This document shows positions 49,547 to 59,310 of a stretch of DNA of 64,000 nucleotides, piece after piece. Both the position numbers and the translations under genes were made by a program. The stretch's first letter is position 1. The number at the start of each line of letters is the position of its first letter. The stretch comes from Alkalihalobacillus pseudalcaliphilus (GTDB taxonomy: Bacteria > Bacillota > Bacilli > Bacillales > Bacillaceae_D), in the NCBI GenBank assembly GCA_001038565.1, contig LFJO01000010.1, positions 92,759 through 156,758 of the forward strand, in the 5' to 3' direction. The notes beneath the pieces were generated by a model. That model made no database searches. It was not told where the DNA came from and saw nothing but the letters and a program-made list of their open reading frames with translations.

Positions 49547-50461
49547 GTGGAATTAGTGGATTGTCTAAAAGAGCATTACCAATGGCAGGATGCACAATTT
49601 ATCAATCAAGCTATTCTTAAAACCGACCAAGGTAGAAAAAGGATTCAATATTGGCAGGATCAAGATATTTTAGAATGGCAGATAGAATGGCGTGACCAAT
49701 GCAGTGTCACGCCACATGTACTCATTGATCGGATGATTCGCACAAAGGAAGAAGAGGCGTTTATTGAGTGGAAAACAGGTTGGGTCACCGTTCATGATGA
49801 CCTAGAGGATTATTTTACGGAGAAAGGAAAGGAGGAGCAATGGGGGACATTATTAGGTGCAATGATTGAGCACGGTCAACAGACTAAGTCAACCGTTTCT
49901 CCGAGAGTAATCGCTAAGCAAAAATATGAAGATCTAGAATTATTACTTCCAATCTTAAAAAGTGAGCAACGTGAATTATTAACAAGCTGTTTAAAGGAAG
50001 TTCGCTTTCGTCTAAACAAAGCCGATCAATTAAAACGTTTAGTTGAAGGAATACAACCACCACTCATGGACCAAGTCTATTCTGTTCGTCAAGCGAAGAA
50101 GGTATATCAAGTTCTTTTTTGGAATGGCACGATAGAAGCCCCGATTCGTTCCTATCAAGGGATCAGGCATTTACTCAACTATTGGTTACATGAACATGGC
50201 GAACAGTCATTAGGCCAAGTATTAGATAAAATGAGATCGCATGAGGCGTTTAATGAGCATCAAACGATGCTTTTGTTAGCGGAGTGCTTACTGCCCTATG
50301 AACTAAATCGTATCACAGAGGAAATTCATAGAACGGATGTTACTGATCATGATATTGAACAAGCTATTCATTTCTCTTTAGTAGAATGGGAACGCTCGAA
50401 AAAACTTGTCAGCTTTTTAAGTCGCTGGTTTGATCAGCAAAAGAAGGTGATTCCGTCTTGA
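49547..50461 (+). CDS. uncharacterised protein in spoVID operon, kinase N-lobe-like
   Basis: A 304-residue protein between spoVID and ysxE, which are adjacent in B. subtilis. The first part (QAILKTDQGRKRIQYW, ILEWQIEWRDQ, PHVLIDRMIRTKEEEAFIEW, KTGWVTVHDDLEDYF) resembles the strand pattern of the CotS-type kinase N-lobe. No HRD-type or DFG-type catalytic loop is seen in the helical C-terminal half. GTG at 49547 follows AGAGGG; ATG at 49517 overlaps the spoVID stop but lacks a ribosome site. It overlaps ysxE by 4 bases, so a spore-coat role is inferred. Confidence 0.8.
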   Translation: MELVDCLKEHYQWQDAQFINQAILKTDQGRKRIQYWQDQDILEWQIEWRDQCSVTPHVLIDRMIRTKEEEAFIEWKTGWVTVHDDLEDYFTEKGKEEQWGTLLGAMIEHGQQTKSTVSPRVIAKQKYEDLELLLPILKSEQRELLTSCLKEVRFRLNKADQLKRLVEGIQPPLMDQVYSVRQAKKVYQVLFWNGTIEAPIRSYQGIRHLLNYWLHEHGEQSLGQVLDKMRSHEAFNEHQTMLLLAECLLPYELNRITEEIHRTDVTDHDIEQAIHFSLVEWERSKKLVSFLSRWFDQQKKVIPS

Positions 50462-51474
50462 AACATGAGCAAGAAAACTTGTATGCTTCAATCCTTTTTT
50501 ATTATGATATTTACCCACAGTCGATTGAGGATCTGGGAAAAGTAAAACGTGTTCAAACCGGACGAGGACATTATGCTTTGAAAGAGACATCCATGACATC
50601 GCTCCAAGCAGATGAATTTGTGCAGGCGATGCGCATGCTGACTAAGCATAATTATCGTCAGGTCGTGCCGATTATGCCAACAAAATATGGGGAATACACC
50701 ATTTCGACCGATGATAAAACATATTATTTGATGCCGTGGGTCGAGCCCGTAGAATATTTGGGACGGGAAACGTTAGAGGAAAAAATCATCGCACAAATGG
50801 CAGTTGTTCATCGTTTAACGGTTCAAACACAGAAATTTTCTAAAGAGGCGATCGAACAATCTTATCAACGCCTGCTCGATCATTGGGAATTGAGAAGATT
50901 AGAATTAAACCGATTCGCTGATGTAGTCGAAGTGAAAACGTATATGTCACCATTTGAGCTTTCTTTTATCACACATGCCCATATGCTTGATACGATGTCG
51001 GAACGTGCTAAATATCATTTAGAGAAATGGTATGAGGCGTGTTTAGAAAAAGAAAAATATCGTACGGTTTTGTGTCACGGCCGCTTATCTCGCTCACATT
51101 CAATTGTAAATATGGAAAACGAGCCAATTTTAATAAATTTTGAGAAGGCAAGTCTAGATACACCTGCACGTGATATCGCTGGGTTTTGCAGGTACAGTTT
51201 TCCGAGGGCGATGTGGTCAGAGGATGAGGTATTGAAATGGTTTTTTCGTTATGAGCGTCATCTGCCTCTACTTGATGAAGAAAAGCATCTAATCTGTGCC
51301 TATCTTAACTTCCCTGAACCCGTAGTATTTGCCGTTGAGGCTTATGTGAACAAACGCCGTTCTAAAAGTGAAATTGAGCATGTACAAAGATTAGAGAAAC
51401 GATTACTTTCAATGAGGAAGGTGCAAAGGCTAACGCAGAAGCTCATTGTCGAACAGGAGCAAGAACAGCAATAG
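50458..51474 (+). CDS. ysxE: spore coat protein YsxE (CotS family, kinase-like)
   Basis: A 338-residue member of the CotS/HipA-like phosphotransferase group of spore coat proteins. It shows GRGHYALKET in the N-lobe (Lys in ALKE), LMPWVEP as hinge, and CHGRLSRSHSIV where kinases carry HGDLxxxN, then INFEKAS for the metal loop. The catalytic Asp is replaced (HGR), so it is likely a pseudokinase. TTG start after AAGAAGGTGAT. Last gene of the spoVID operon. Confidence 0.9.
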   Translation: MKHEQENLYASILFYYDIYPQSIEDLGKVKRVQTGRGHYALKETSMTSLQADEFVQAMRMLTKHNYRQVVPIMPTKYGEYTISTDDKTYYLMPWVEPVEYLGRETLEEKIIAQMAVVHRLTVQTQKFSKEAIEQSYQRLLDHWELRRLELNRFADVVEVKTYMSPFELSFITHAHMLDTMSERAKYHLEKWYEACLEKEKYRTVLCHGRLSRSHSIVNMENEPILINFEKASLDTPARDIAGFCRYSFPRAMWSEDEVLKWFFRYERHLPLLDEEKHLICAYLNFPEPVVFAVEAYVNKRRSKSEIEHVQRLEKRLLSMRKVQRLTQKLIVEQEQEQQ

Positions 51475-51505
51475 GAGAAGGATGATGGTTATGATGAAAT
51501 AAGGG

Positions 51506-51549
51506 GAGTTGCTTCACTAGGTTCAACTAGGATGGAGCGACTCTTTTTT
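51506..51549 (+). terminator. intrinsic terminator after ysxE
   Basis: GAGTTGCTTC pairs with GGAGCGACTC (with two G-U pairs) around a loop of about 20 bases, followed by TTTTTT. Confidence 0.75.
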
Positions 51550-51714
51550 ATGGAAAGAAAATCAAGCTTGTGTGAAGCAGGCCAAAAACGGCGGGTGTTT
51601 GGTGTAATCTTGATGGACAAGTATGCTGAACCCGCTGTAATAACTCAAGAGTTGGCCCCCCGTTCATGGAACTCGTATTTGTTTTTACAAGATAGTTTGT
51701 TCATGCATTATCAA

Positions 51715-51915
51715 TTACCAAAGCTTAAACCAGATAGACGCATACATAACCACCATGATAGTTAATAGTAAGACATCAAAAACACTAGGTAATAAGAGGG
51801 TCCGAATAAATTGGAAGCAAATAAGTGGTAATAAAAATTGACCACAAAGATCGCGAAATTTTCCGAGCCAGTTATGTCTTTTCGGCTTCGTGTAATAACG
51901 CATTCGATTCGCCAT
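51715..51915 (-). CDS. small membrane protein, 66 residues
   Basis: Reads MANRMRYYTKPKRHNWLGKF, a basic N-terminus, then two hydrophobic segments (QFLLPLICFQFIRTLLLPSV and DVLLLTIMVVMYASIWF). GAAAGGAGCG lies 6 bases before the ATG. The plus-strand frame covering the same DNA (51532-51765) begins inside the ysxE terminator and has no ribosome site. Family not recognised. Confidence 0.75.
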   Translation of the reverse strand: MANRMRYYTKPKRHNWLGKFRDLCGQFLLPLICFQFIRTLLLPSVFDVLLLTIMVVMYASIWFKLW

Positions 51916-52039
51916 GTTTTTCGCTCCTTTCACAAAACTTGATAGTATAGGCTATGCAAAATTGTTAGGGATGGAAACTGATTCTTTACATGGTTTTAGC
52001 TATTATGAATGAAAATCAAAAAAATGGGCGAAGCTGTTA

Positions 52040-52069
52040 TTGACAAGGGCTATGAAGTTTGATTACAAT
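52040..52069 (+). promoter_or_regulatory. predicted sigma-A promoter of valS
   Basis: TTGACA (52040-52045) and TACAAT (52064-52069) are 18 bases apart, just upstream of the T-box leader. Confidence 0.8.
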
Positions 52070-52097
52070 TACGTATACATAACGTTTATAGAAGTAA

Positions 52098-52340
52098 AAT
52101 GCTTTGAGTAGGAAGAGTACGTACAGAGCCTTTAAGAGAGAAGAATCCTTGGCTGAAAGATTCTTTAAGGGGTATGTAGGGAAGGTCGCCTAGGAGCTAT
52201 TTAGCTGAAGTTTGAGTAAGCTAAGTCGGGATAACCCGTTATCTAATTGAGTGTACATGATTGAATGTTGGATCATGTAAACAAAGGTGGTACCGCGAAT
52301 AAACTCTCTTCGTCCTTTGGATGGGGGGAGTTTTTGATAT
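52098..52340 (+). promoter_or_regulatory. T-box riboswitch of valS
   Basis: Stem I includes GTACGTAC pairing with GTATGTA and CAGAGCC. The specifier GTC lies at 52184-52186 just before the stem base and is followed by G. The T-box core AGGTGGTACCGCGA is at 52285-52298, and the terminator (CTCTCTTCGTCC / GGATGGGGGGAG) ends in TTTTT. Uncharged tRNA-Val(GAC) would turn on valS. The specifier matches the enzyme, which makes this a good reference for reading the ilvB leader. Confidence 0.94.
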
Positions 52341-52387
52341 GCTCAATTAATGGAAAAAATGTTAAAATGAAGAATGGAGTGAAGGAC

Positions 52388-55030
52388 ATGGATCATCAAA
52401 CAAATGAAATGCCAACTAAATATGACCCGAAGGAAACCGAGAAGAAATGGTATTCCAAATGGGTTGAAGGTAAATATTTTGAAGCGACAGGGGATGAATC
52501 GAAAAAGCCTTATTCGATTGTTATTCCACCACCAAACGTAACAGGAAAGCTACATCTTGGGCATGCTTGGGATTTAACTCTTCAGGATATTATCGCGAGA
52601 ACAAAAAGAATGCAAGGCTATGACATGCTCTGGTTACCAGGAATGGACCATGCTGGGATTGCAACGCAGGCTAAGGTTGAGGCAAAGCTAAAAGAAGAAG
52701 GTACGAATCGTTATGAGCTTGGTCGTGAGAAGTTCCTTGAAAAGTCTTGGGAGTGGAAGGAAGAATATGCAGGATTTATCCGTGACCAATGGTCAAAAGT
52801 CGGAATTTCTGTTGATTATTCTCGTGAACGTTTCACCCTAGACGAGGGTCTCTCAAAAGCGGTTCGTGAAGTATTTGTTGCCTTATATGAAAAAGGTCTC
52901 ATTTATCGTGGCGAATACATCATTAACTGGGACCCGGATACGAAAACAGCATTATCGGATATTGAGGTTATTTATAAGGATGTTCAAGGTGCCTTTTACC
53001 ATATGAATTATCCGTTAACAGATGGAAGTGGTTCGATTGCGGTTGCAACAACGCGTCCTGAGACGATGCTTGGTGACACAGCGGTTGCGGTACACCCAGA
53101 GGATGAGCGTTATCAGCATTTAATTGGAAAAACAGTTACATTACCGATTATGAATCGTGAAATACCGATTGTAGCCGATGATTATGTCGATATGGAATTT
53201 GGTTCTGGAGCTGTAAAGATAACGCCTGCTCATGATCCTAATGACTTTGAAATTGGCAATCGCCATCATTTAGAGCGCATTCTTGTGATGAATGAAGATG
53301 GAACGATGAATGAAAATGCAGGCAAATATCAAGGTTTAGATCGTTTTGCTTGCCGTAAACAAATTGTTAAAGACCTTCAAGAAGCTAGCATTCTTTTTGA
53401 AATTGAGGAGCATATGCATTCCGTTGGCCATTCAGAGCGGAGTGGAGCAGTGGTAGAGCCATACTTGTCCACGCAATGGTTTGTGAAGATGCAACCACTT
53501 GCTGATGAAGCGATTCAATTACAGCAAACAGAAGGTAAGGTTAACTTCGTGCCAGAACGTTTTGAAGGAACGTATTTACGTTGGATGGAAAATATTCGCG
53601 ATTGGTGTATTTCTCGTCAGCTTTGGTGGGGACACCGTATTCCAGCTTGGTACCATAAAGAAACAGGTGAGCTTTACGTAGGACGTGAAGAGCCGACAGA
53701 TATAGAGAACTGGAATCAAGATGAAGATGTTTTAGATACGTGGTTTAGTTCAGCACTATGGCCGTTTTCGACAATGGGTTGGCCAGATGAGGAAGCAGCT
53801 GACTTCAAGCGTTATTACCCAACGAGTGCTTTAGTAACAGGTTATGATATTATCTTCTTCTGGGTATCAAGAATGATTTTCCAAGGAATCGAATTTACAG
53901 AAGAGCGACCATTTAAGGATGTCCTTATTCACGGTCTGATTCGTGACTCTGAAGGACGCAAAATGAGTAAGTCACTTGGCAATGGTGTTGATCCTATTGA
54001 AGTGATTGATAAGTATGGTGCTGATGCCCTACGTTATTTCTTAGCAACTGGTAGCTCACCAGGCAATGATCTTCGTTTTTACTGGGAAAAGGTAGAATCA
54101 ACTTGGAATTTTGGTAATAAAATTTGGAACGCCTCTCGTTTTGCCTTAATGAATATGGAAGGCTTACGTTATGATGAAATTGATGTAAGTGGCGAAAAAT
54201 CGATTGCGGATAGGTGGATTTTAACCCGATTACAAGAAACGATAACGGACGTAACGAGACTTACAGAAGCGTATGAGTTTGGTGAAGTTGGTCGGATTTT
54301 ATATAACTTCATTTGGGATGATTTCTGTGATTGGTATATTGAAATGGCGAAGCTTCCATTATACGGGGAGGATGAAGCGGCAAAGAAAACAACTCGTTCT
54401 GTTTTAGCTTATGTCCTTGATCAGACGATGCGTTTATTACACCCGCTTATGCCGTTTATTACCGAGGAAATATGGCAGCACTTACCGCATGAAGGGGAAT
54501 CAATTACGGTAGCAGCATGGCCAATTCGTCAAGAAGAGTTGATTTTCCCAGAAGCCAATAAGGATATGCAGCTTCTAAAAGAAATCATTCGTTCGATTCG
54601 TAATACGCGTTCGGAATTAAATGTGCCAATGAGTAAACAAATTGAAATGATGATTCAAGCGAAAGACGACACGGTTCTTGAGCAATTAAAACGTGGTCAA
54701 ACGTATTTGGAAAAGTTCTGTAACCCAAGTAAGCTAGAATTAGGAATTGGTTTAACGGCTCCTGAGAAATCAATGTCTAATGTATTAACGGGCGTGGAAG
54801 TTTATTTACCACTTGCTGGTCTTCTTGATATTGATGCTGAAGTTAAACGTCTTGAAAAAGAAGTAGAGAAGTTAAACAAAGAAGTAGAACGCGTAGAGAA
54901 AAAGCTCTCGAATCAAGGTTTTCTCGCAAAAGCACCAGATCAAGTGATTGAAGAGGAAAAAGCGAAACAAGCCGATTATACAGAAAAACGTGATGCAGTG
55001 AAAGCTCGTATTGCAGAGTTACAAGCATAA
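52388..55030 (+). CDS. valS: valyl-tRNA synthetase
   Basis: Charges tRNA-Val; class I synthetase with editing domain. The 880-residue protein has the HIGH-type motif LHLGHAWD, the CP1 editing region with [13 protein letters not shown], the tRNA-binding [25 protein letters not shown] (KMSKS) and a C-terminal coiled coil ([20 protein letters not shown]). The ATG at 52388 gives the B. subtilis length; an open frame into the T-box terminator upstream is not coding. A terminator follows. Confidence 0.98.
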   Translation: MDHQTNEMPTKYDPKETEKKWYSKWVEGKYFEATGDESKKPYSIVIPPPNVTGKLHLGHAWDLTLQDIIARTKRMQGYDMLWLPGMDHAGIATQAKVEAKLKEEGTNRYELGREKFLEKSWEWKEEYAGFIRDQWSKVGISVDYSRERFTLDEGLSKAVREVFVALYEKGLIYRGEYIINWDPDTKTALSDIEVIYKDVQGAFYHMNYPLTDGSGSIAVATTRPETMLGDTAVAVHPEDERYQHLIGKTVTLPIMNREIPIVADDYVDMEFGSGAVKITPAHDPNDFEIGNRHHLERILVMNEDGTMNENAGKYQGLDRFACRKQIVKDLQEASILFEIEEHMHSVGHSERSGAVVEPYLSTQWFVKMQPLADEAIQLQQTEGKVNFVPERFEGTYLRWMENIRDWCISRQLWWGHRIPAWYHKETGELYVGREEPTDIENWNQDEDVLDTWFSSALWPFSTMGWPDEEAADFKRYYPTSALVTGYDIIFFWVSRMIFQGIEFTEERPFKDVLIHGLIRDSEGRKMSKSLGNGVDPIEVIDKYGADALRYFLATGSSPGNDLRFYWEKVESTWNFGNKIWNASRFALMNMEGLRYDEIDVSGEKSIADRWILTRLQETITDVTRLTEAYEFGEVGRILYNFIWDDFCDWYIEMAKLPLYGEDEAAKKTTRSVLAYVLDQTMRLLHPLMPFITEEIWQHLPHEGESITVAAWPIRQEELIFPEANKDMQLLKEIIRSIRNTRSELNVPMSKQIEMMIQAKDDTVLEQLKRGQTYLEKFCNPSKLELGIGLTAPEKSMSNVLTGVEVYLPLAGLLDIDAEVKRLEKEVEKLNKEVERVEKKLSNQGFLAKAPDQVIEEEKAKQADYTEKRDAVKARIAELQA

Positions 55031-55041
55031 GAGATGAACAC

Positions 55042-55075
55042 AAAAAGAACTGAGCAAATAGCCTCAGTTCTTTTT
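55042..55075 (+). terminator. intrinsic terminator after valS
   Basis: AAAAAGAACTGAG pairs with CTCAGTTCTTTTT around CAAATAGC. It can act on both strands. Confidence 0.92.
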
Positions 55076-55087
55076 GCATAATGATAG

Positions 55088-56536
55088 TTAATTACTTTCC
55101 GCTTCAGTTTGAACCTCTTCTGGAAGTGTAATTTCCCCGACATTATTAATTTGGTTAAATTGAACATCGATATCAAAGAGAGCATCCATATCATCTTCAG
55201 ATGCGACAATATCCAAGGCAAATGAGGTCATATAATAACTTTCTTTATCTACTAAAATATGCAATGAAATATCTAACTGATTCATGTCAATTTCTGGCAG
55301 GCTTAAGTCAAAAGGTGCCTGAAATGCATAATATAATGCAGAGTCGTTGCCACTATATAAGATTACATACTGATCACCGGATTCTGACTCCTCTATTTCC
55401 AAAAGAGGTGCAACCTCAAACAGCCCATTTGCTATATTAGTATAGTTAGTATCTGAATCTGTTATTTCGGAATTATCTGGCATCATAACCCAGCCAGTTT
55501 GGTCCTCATTTAAATAAAAATATCCATCCAGTTGATAATATTCAAGGTGTTGATTTTCACCGTTTTGCTCAATGGAAAGTTCAATATGCGAAGCACTTAA
55601 ATCTTCATAGAGTGGACCGCTTAATGATAGAATAGCATCCATTACTTCATCACCAAGCCGTGCGAACAGGTTTAATGATACATCAATTTCATAATTTTCA
55701 ATCTGTTGATAGGTTTGGTAAAATTCTTGAAAAAAATCAGCATTCTCGTTCTCATTCTCACTTTGAATTTCACTTTCAGCTATGTCTTGCTCTTCTTCAT
55801 TATTGTTTGATGTGGCTTCTAAAATTTCATTAGGAAGTTCTATTTCGCTAATCTGATTAATGTTAGTAAATAGACTTCTAATATCAAAGTTCATGTTACC
55901 TTGCTCATGTTCAACATCTATTATTAAACTAAAGTCCTCCATCAGATATGTTTCCTGATCAATTACGATTGAAAGAGTCATTGTTAGGTCAGTTTCTTTA
56001 TCAACACCTGTGAGTGATAAATCATAAGGATTTTGGAACGCATCAAAAACGGAAGCGTCTGTACCTTCGTATGTTAATTCATACGTATCGTCATGCTCGG
56101 TAACAGACAGAAGGTCAGCAATCTCGAGAATACCATTAGCGACATTGGAATAACTCGTATCTGTTTCAGTGGGACCTAAGTTATTCTCCAGCCTCCAACC
56201 TGTGTTATTATCGTTAATGTAAGCAAATTCATCCTTAAAATAGGCTTCTTGTTCATGTTCAATGCCATTTTCAGTAATGGAAAAGTATAAGTGAGCATTG
56301 GTTAAGTCTTCGTAAAGGATGCCTTCCATTGTAATCAAGGCATTAGATGTTTCCCCATTGGACTCAATGGTTAATTCTAACATCGTGTCGATTTCGTAGT
56401 TTTCGACAGTTGAAATCGTTTCTTCAAAGTTGGGTATAAAATCTTCTGTTGATACACTTGCTGTTTCTAAGTCTCCTCCGCAAGCAACAAGGGTGAGCAT
56501 TAAAAACACTGTCATACAAAATAGTTTAAAATTCAA
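55088..56536 (-). CDS. lipoprotein with two tandem homologous domains
   Basis: A 482-residue secreted lipoprotein. TTG start at 56536 lies 9 bases after GGAGG and gives signal peptide MNFKLFCMTVFLMLTLVACG with lipobox LVAC. Two halves repeat one domain: VENYEIDTMLELTIES ... GILYEDLTNAHLYFSI ... DNNTGWRLE and IENYEIDVSLNLFARL ... GPLYEDLSASHIELSI ... EDQTGWVMM, joined by an acidic Asn/Glu-rich linker. This resembles DUF6612-type or LolA-fold lipoproteins. Very acidic, as is usual for exported proteins of alkaliphiles. Function unknown. Confidence 0.85.
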   Translation of the reverse strand: MNFKLFCMTVFLMLTLVACGGDLETASVSTEDFIPNFEETISTVENYEIDTMLELTIESNGETSNALITMEGILYEDLTNAHLYFSITENGIEHEQEAYFKDEFAYINDNNTGWRLENNLGPTETDTSYSNVANGILEIADLLSVTEHDDTYELTYEGTDASVFDAFQNPYDLSLTGVDKETDLTMTLSIVIDQETYLMEDFSLIIDVEHEQGNMNFDIRSLFTNINQISEIELPNEILEATSNNNEEEQDIAESEIQSENENENADFFQEFYQTYQQIENYEIDVSLNLFARLGDEVMDAILSLSGPLYEDLSASHIELSIEQNGENQHLEYYQLDGYFYLNEDQTGWVMMPDNSEITDSDTNYTNIANGLFEVAPLLEIEESESGDQYVILYSGNDSALYYAFQAPFDLSLPEIDMNQLDISLHILVDKESYYMTSFALDIVASEDDMDALFDIDVQFNQINNVGEITLPEEVQTEAESN

Positions 56537-56714
56537 TAAAATGCACCTCCAAATGACATGGTATACGTTGTTACATGAAAAATGAACAAAAGTTTTCATG
56601 AAAAAGTAGAAAATAAATCTATTTTCATAGTGGTTATTTGTCCATATTAAATAATTTATTGGAAATATGACACCATATTCCTGGTTATTACATACCACTT
56701 CTGATTTACTGTTA

Positions 56715-57015
56715 AACCATTTTATTGAATTTAATGGTTATTTTTGTATGGGAGTTAGTGCTGATGATCATAAGCGGAGTTATTTACTGCTACAGAAAAT
56801 CATGCTGCGAGATAATCACGTGGCGCCCAACTAACTAGCTTTGCTAGTGGATTTCGGATCTGCCACTACGTCTCAAGGGAGCTTTTCTCGAAAGTCTCCG
56901 CATGACTCGACCGCTGGGTATGTCTAACTCTTCGTACAAAGATTATTCGTACAACATTCACTAAGACGAAAATGAAGTAAGAATCAAATTGAATAAAAAG
57001 CCACCATGGTAGATT
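56715..57015 (-). repeat. dispersed intergenic repeat, module A inverted (copy A4)
   Basis: On the minus strand the order is GGTGGCTTTTTATTCAATTTG, TTCATTTTCGTCTTAGTGAATG, CCCAGCGG, CGCAGCATGATTTTCTGTAGC and AGCACTAACTCCCATACAAAA, the same block order as copies A1-A3. It lies between the lipoprotein and the GNAT gene; no gene is seen here. Confidence 0.75.
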
Positions 57016-57095
57016 GGTTATTTTCATTTTCCTAAAGGTTTTATATGTGCTTATGTCGAAATAAGTATGCTTACTTAAAGAGGGGGAGAGCATCC

Positions 57096-57620
57096 ATGGA
57101 AAAATTACAGCTAATCAAACCATCCATTAGATATCAGGAATCCTATCTTGATTTTTATCAAGAGTGGAAAGAGACAGGTGAGCCGATGGTACCTTTTGTT
57201 ATTAGTAAAGACCCAACTCACTTTGGTGAAATGATAGATGAGTTAGAAAAAGCAGAGAGTGGAGAAAATATTTATGAGGGCTGGGTGCGGAATTCAACTT
57301 TTTGGCTTGTGAATCCTAATGGAAAAGTCATTGGAGCCGTGAATATTCGTCATCAATTAACGGAAAAATTATTTAATGAGGGCGGTCATATTGGCTATGG
57401 TATTCGGCCAACGGAAAGAAAAAAAGGATACGCACATATCATGCTGCAGTTAGCCTTAGTGGAAGCAGGTAAACTAGGTATTGATAAAGCCTTAGTTGTT
57501 TGCGATGAAACAAATGTAGCATCTGAAAGAACGATTATTCTAAATGGTGGCGTAGCAGATAGTGATTTTATGAAGGAGAAAGACCATATTATTAAACGAT
57601 ATTGGATTACAATCGAGTAA
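57096..57620 (+). CDS. GNAT family N-acetyltransferase
   Basis: A 174-residue acetyl-CoA-dependent transferase. The acetyl-CoA loop is GYGIRPTERKKGYAHIML (RxxGxA type), then ALVVCDETNVASERTIILNGG, as in RimJ/YjdJ-like proteins. GGGGGAGAG precedes ATG 57096. Substrate unknown. It is alone between a repeat copy and a terminator. Confidence 0.9.
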   Translation: MEKLQLIKPSIRYQESYLDFYQEWKETGEPMVPFVISKDPTHFGEMIDELEKAESGENIYEGWVRNSTFWLVNPNGKVIGAVNIRHQLTEKLFNEGGHIGYGIRPTERKKGYAHIMLQLALVEAGKLGIDKALVVCDETNVASERTIILNGGVADSDFMKEKDHIIKRYWITIE

Positions 57621-57663
57621 TCATTGACATATCGCTGATACAGCTCAGTAAGATTGACCAATA

Positions 57664-57722
57664 AAAAAGAGTTCACAAGGAGTGGAATTATCATTTTTCC
57701 ATGGCTCGTGAACTCTTTTCAT
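57664..57722 (+). terminator. intrinsic terminator after the GNAT gene
   Basis: AAAAGAGTTCAC pairs with GTGAACTCTTTT, with a partly paired inner loop (AGTGGA / TCCAT). Confidence 0.8.
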
Positions 57723-57778
57723 TTCAGTTTGAAGGTAGCTTAGCTTGCTTCTGCTTCCTGGAGTGGCTGATATGGTGA

Positions 57779-57808
57779 TTGCTTAGAAACACATAAACTC
57801 TGTATAAT
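57779..57808 (+). promoter_or_regulatory. possible sigma-A promoter of folC
   Basis: TTGCTT (57779-57784), 18 bases, then TATAAT (57803-57808), 32 bases before the folC ATG. Confidence 0.55.
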
Positions 57809-57839
57809 GAGAAGCAGAGAGAATGGAAAGAGGTTGAGT

Positions 57840-59159
57840 ATGTTGGATAGTGGTGAAAAAGTAATTGAGTGGATACACAGTTTACTTCCATTTGGGATTA
57901 AACCAGGCTTAAAAAGGATGGAATGGATGTTAGAAAGGTTAGAGCATCCAGAAAATCAATCAACTTTTATACATATAGCGGGGACAAATGGTAAAGGGTC
58001 AACAGTTAGTTATTTACGTCATGTTTTAAATGAATCTGGCTATTCGGTGGGTACATTTACATCACCGTATATTGAGCGTTTTGAAGAACGAATTTCGTTG
58101 AATGGTCAGCCTATTCCTGAATACGCTCTCGTTAAGATCGCCAATAAAATTCGCCCATTAGTTGAAGAGTTAGCGCAAACAGAATTAGGATCTCCAACTG
58201 AATTCGAGGTGATTACAACGATCGCGTTTGAGTATTTTGCTGAAGTGTCAAATCTAGACTTTGTTTTACTAGAAGTAGGACTTGGTGGCAGATGGGATTC
58301 AACAAATGTCATAACACCGATTATGTCAGTGATTACATCGATTGGCCATGATCATATGCATATACTAGGGGATACAATCGAAGAGATTACTTCTGAAAAA
58401 GCAGGGATTATTAAAAAGAATATTCCGGTCGTATCAGGGGTTCTAATAGCGGAAGCGCAACAAGTTTTACGAAACGTAGCACGAGAAAATAACGCCGCTT
58501 TTTACCAACTACAGGAGCATTTTTGCTATGAAAAAGTCAAGGTAAATGAAGAACAGCAAATTTTTCATTACAAAGGTTTAAGTGAACGGAGCGAAGTGAC
58601 AATTAGGATGAAGGGTGAACATCAGCTTCAAAATGTGAGTGTAGCCATTCAAGTGATCGAGCTATTAGTGGCACAACGCTTGGTGCAGGTTGATGAGCAT
58701 CAGCTTCGGAGTGGTCTTGTCCAAACAAGTTGGGTTGGGCGGTTTGAAATTTTAAGTAAGGAACCTCTTATAGTTATTGATGGTGCTCATAATGAGGAGG
58801 GGCTACTTGCTTTAGCGGAAACATTAAATAGCCAATATCCAACAAGAAACTATTCGTTTGTCATTTCAGCCACGAAGGAAAAAGATATGGGTGTGCTTTT
58901 AAAGCCTTTTGAGAAGATGAACAGTCCTTTTATATTTACAGAGTTTGAGTTTTTTAAAGCAGCCAAAGCAGAAAAATTATATCAAGCGGCACCAGTAAAC
59001 GTAAAGAGATGCCAACCAAATTGGCATAAGGCTGTATTAGAGGCACTCTCTCAAGTGAAAGAGAATGATATGATAGTCATAACAGGATCGCTTTATTTTA
59101 TATCTGAAATTCGTCAAGCTTATTATGCAGGAGCTTGGGACTCGGTTATTAGTGAATAG
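57840..59159 (+). CDS. folC: folylpolyglutamate synthase / dihydrofolate synthase
   Basis: Adds glutamate to dihydropteroate and folates. The 439-residue Mur-ligase-type enzyme has the P-loop GTNGKGS at 48-54, FTSPYIERFEERI, EVGLGGRWDSTN and the C-terminal IDGAHNEEGL. The ATG at 57840 follows AGAGGTTGAG. It follows valS as in B. subtilis, with three features inserted between. Confidence 0.95.
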   Translation: MLDSGEKVIEWIHSLLPFGIKPGLKRMEWMLERLEHPENQSTFIHIAGTNGKGSTVSYLRHVLNESGYSVGTFTSPYIERFEERISLNGQPIPEYALVKIANKIRPLVEELAQTELGSPTEFEVITTIAFEYFAEVSNLDFVLLEVGLGGRWDSTNVITPIMSVITSIGHDHMHILGDTIEEITSEKAGIIKKNIPVVSGVLIAEAQQVLRNVARENNAAFYQLQEHFCYEKVKVNEEQQIFHYKGLSERSEVTIRMKGEHQLQNVSVAIQVIELLVAQRLVQVDEHQLRSGLVQTSWVGRFEILSKEPLIVIDGAHNEEGLLALAETLNSQYPTRNYSFVISATKEKDMGVLLKPFEKMNSPFIFTEFEFFKAAKAEKLYQAAPVNVKRCQPNWHKAVLEALSQVKENDMIVITGSLYFISEIRQAYYAGAWDSVISE

Positions 59160-59310
59160 GAAGTCAAAGACAGCAAAGCGTATTGATGGAATGTGCTTGC
59201 TGTTTTTTTATTACTTGAAAAAATGACTTAGTCCGTCTTGAGGCTGTGTTAAACTTTGTTATAAGTATGTATAATAAGTTTATTCTGAAAGTTAAATAGG
59301 ATGGTGATAA

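Noticed and set aside
51532-51765. 77-codon plus-strand frame after ysxE
   Set aside because: It starts inside the ysxE terminator; the opposite strand holds a membrane protein with a strong ribosome site.
52265-52387. N-terminal extension of valS
   Set aside because: This DNA is the T-box core and terminator; the family start is at 52388.
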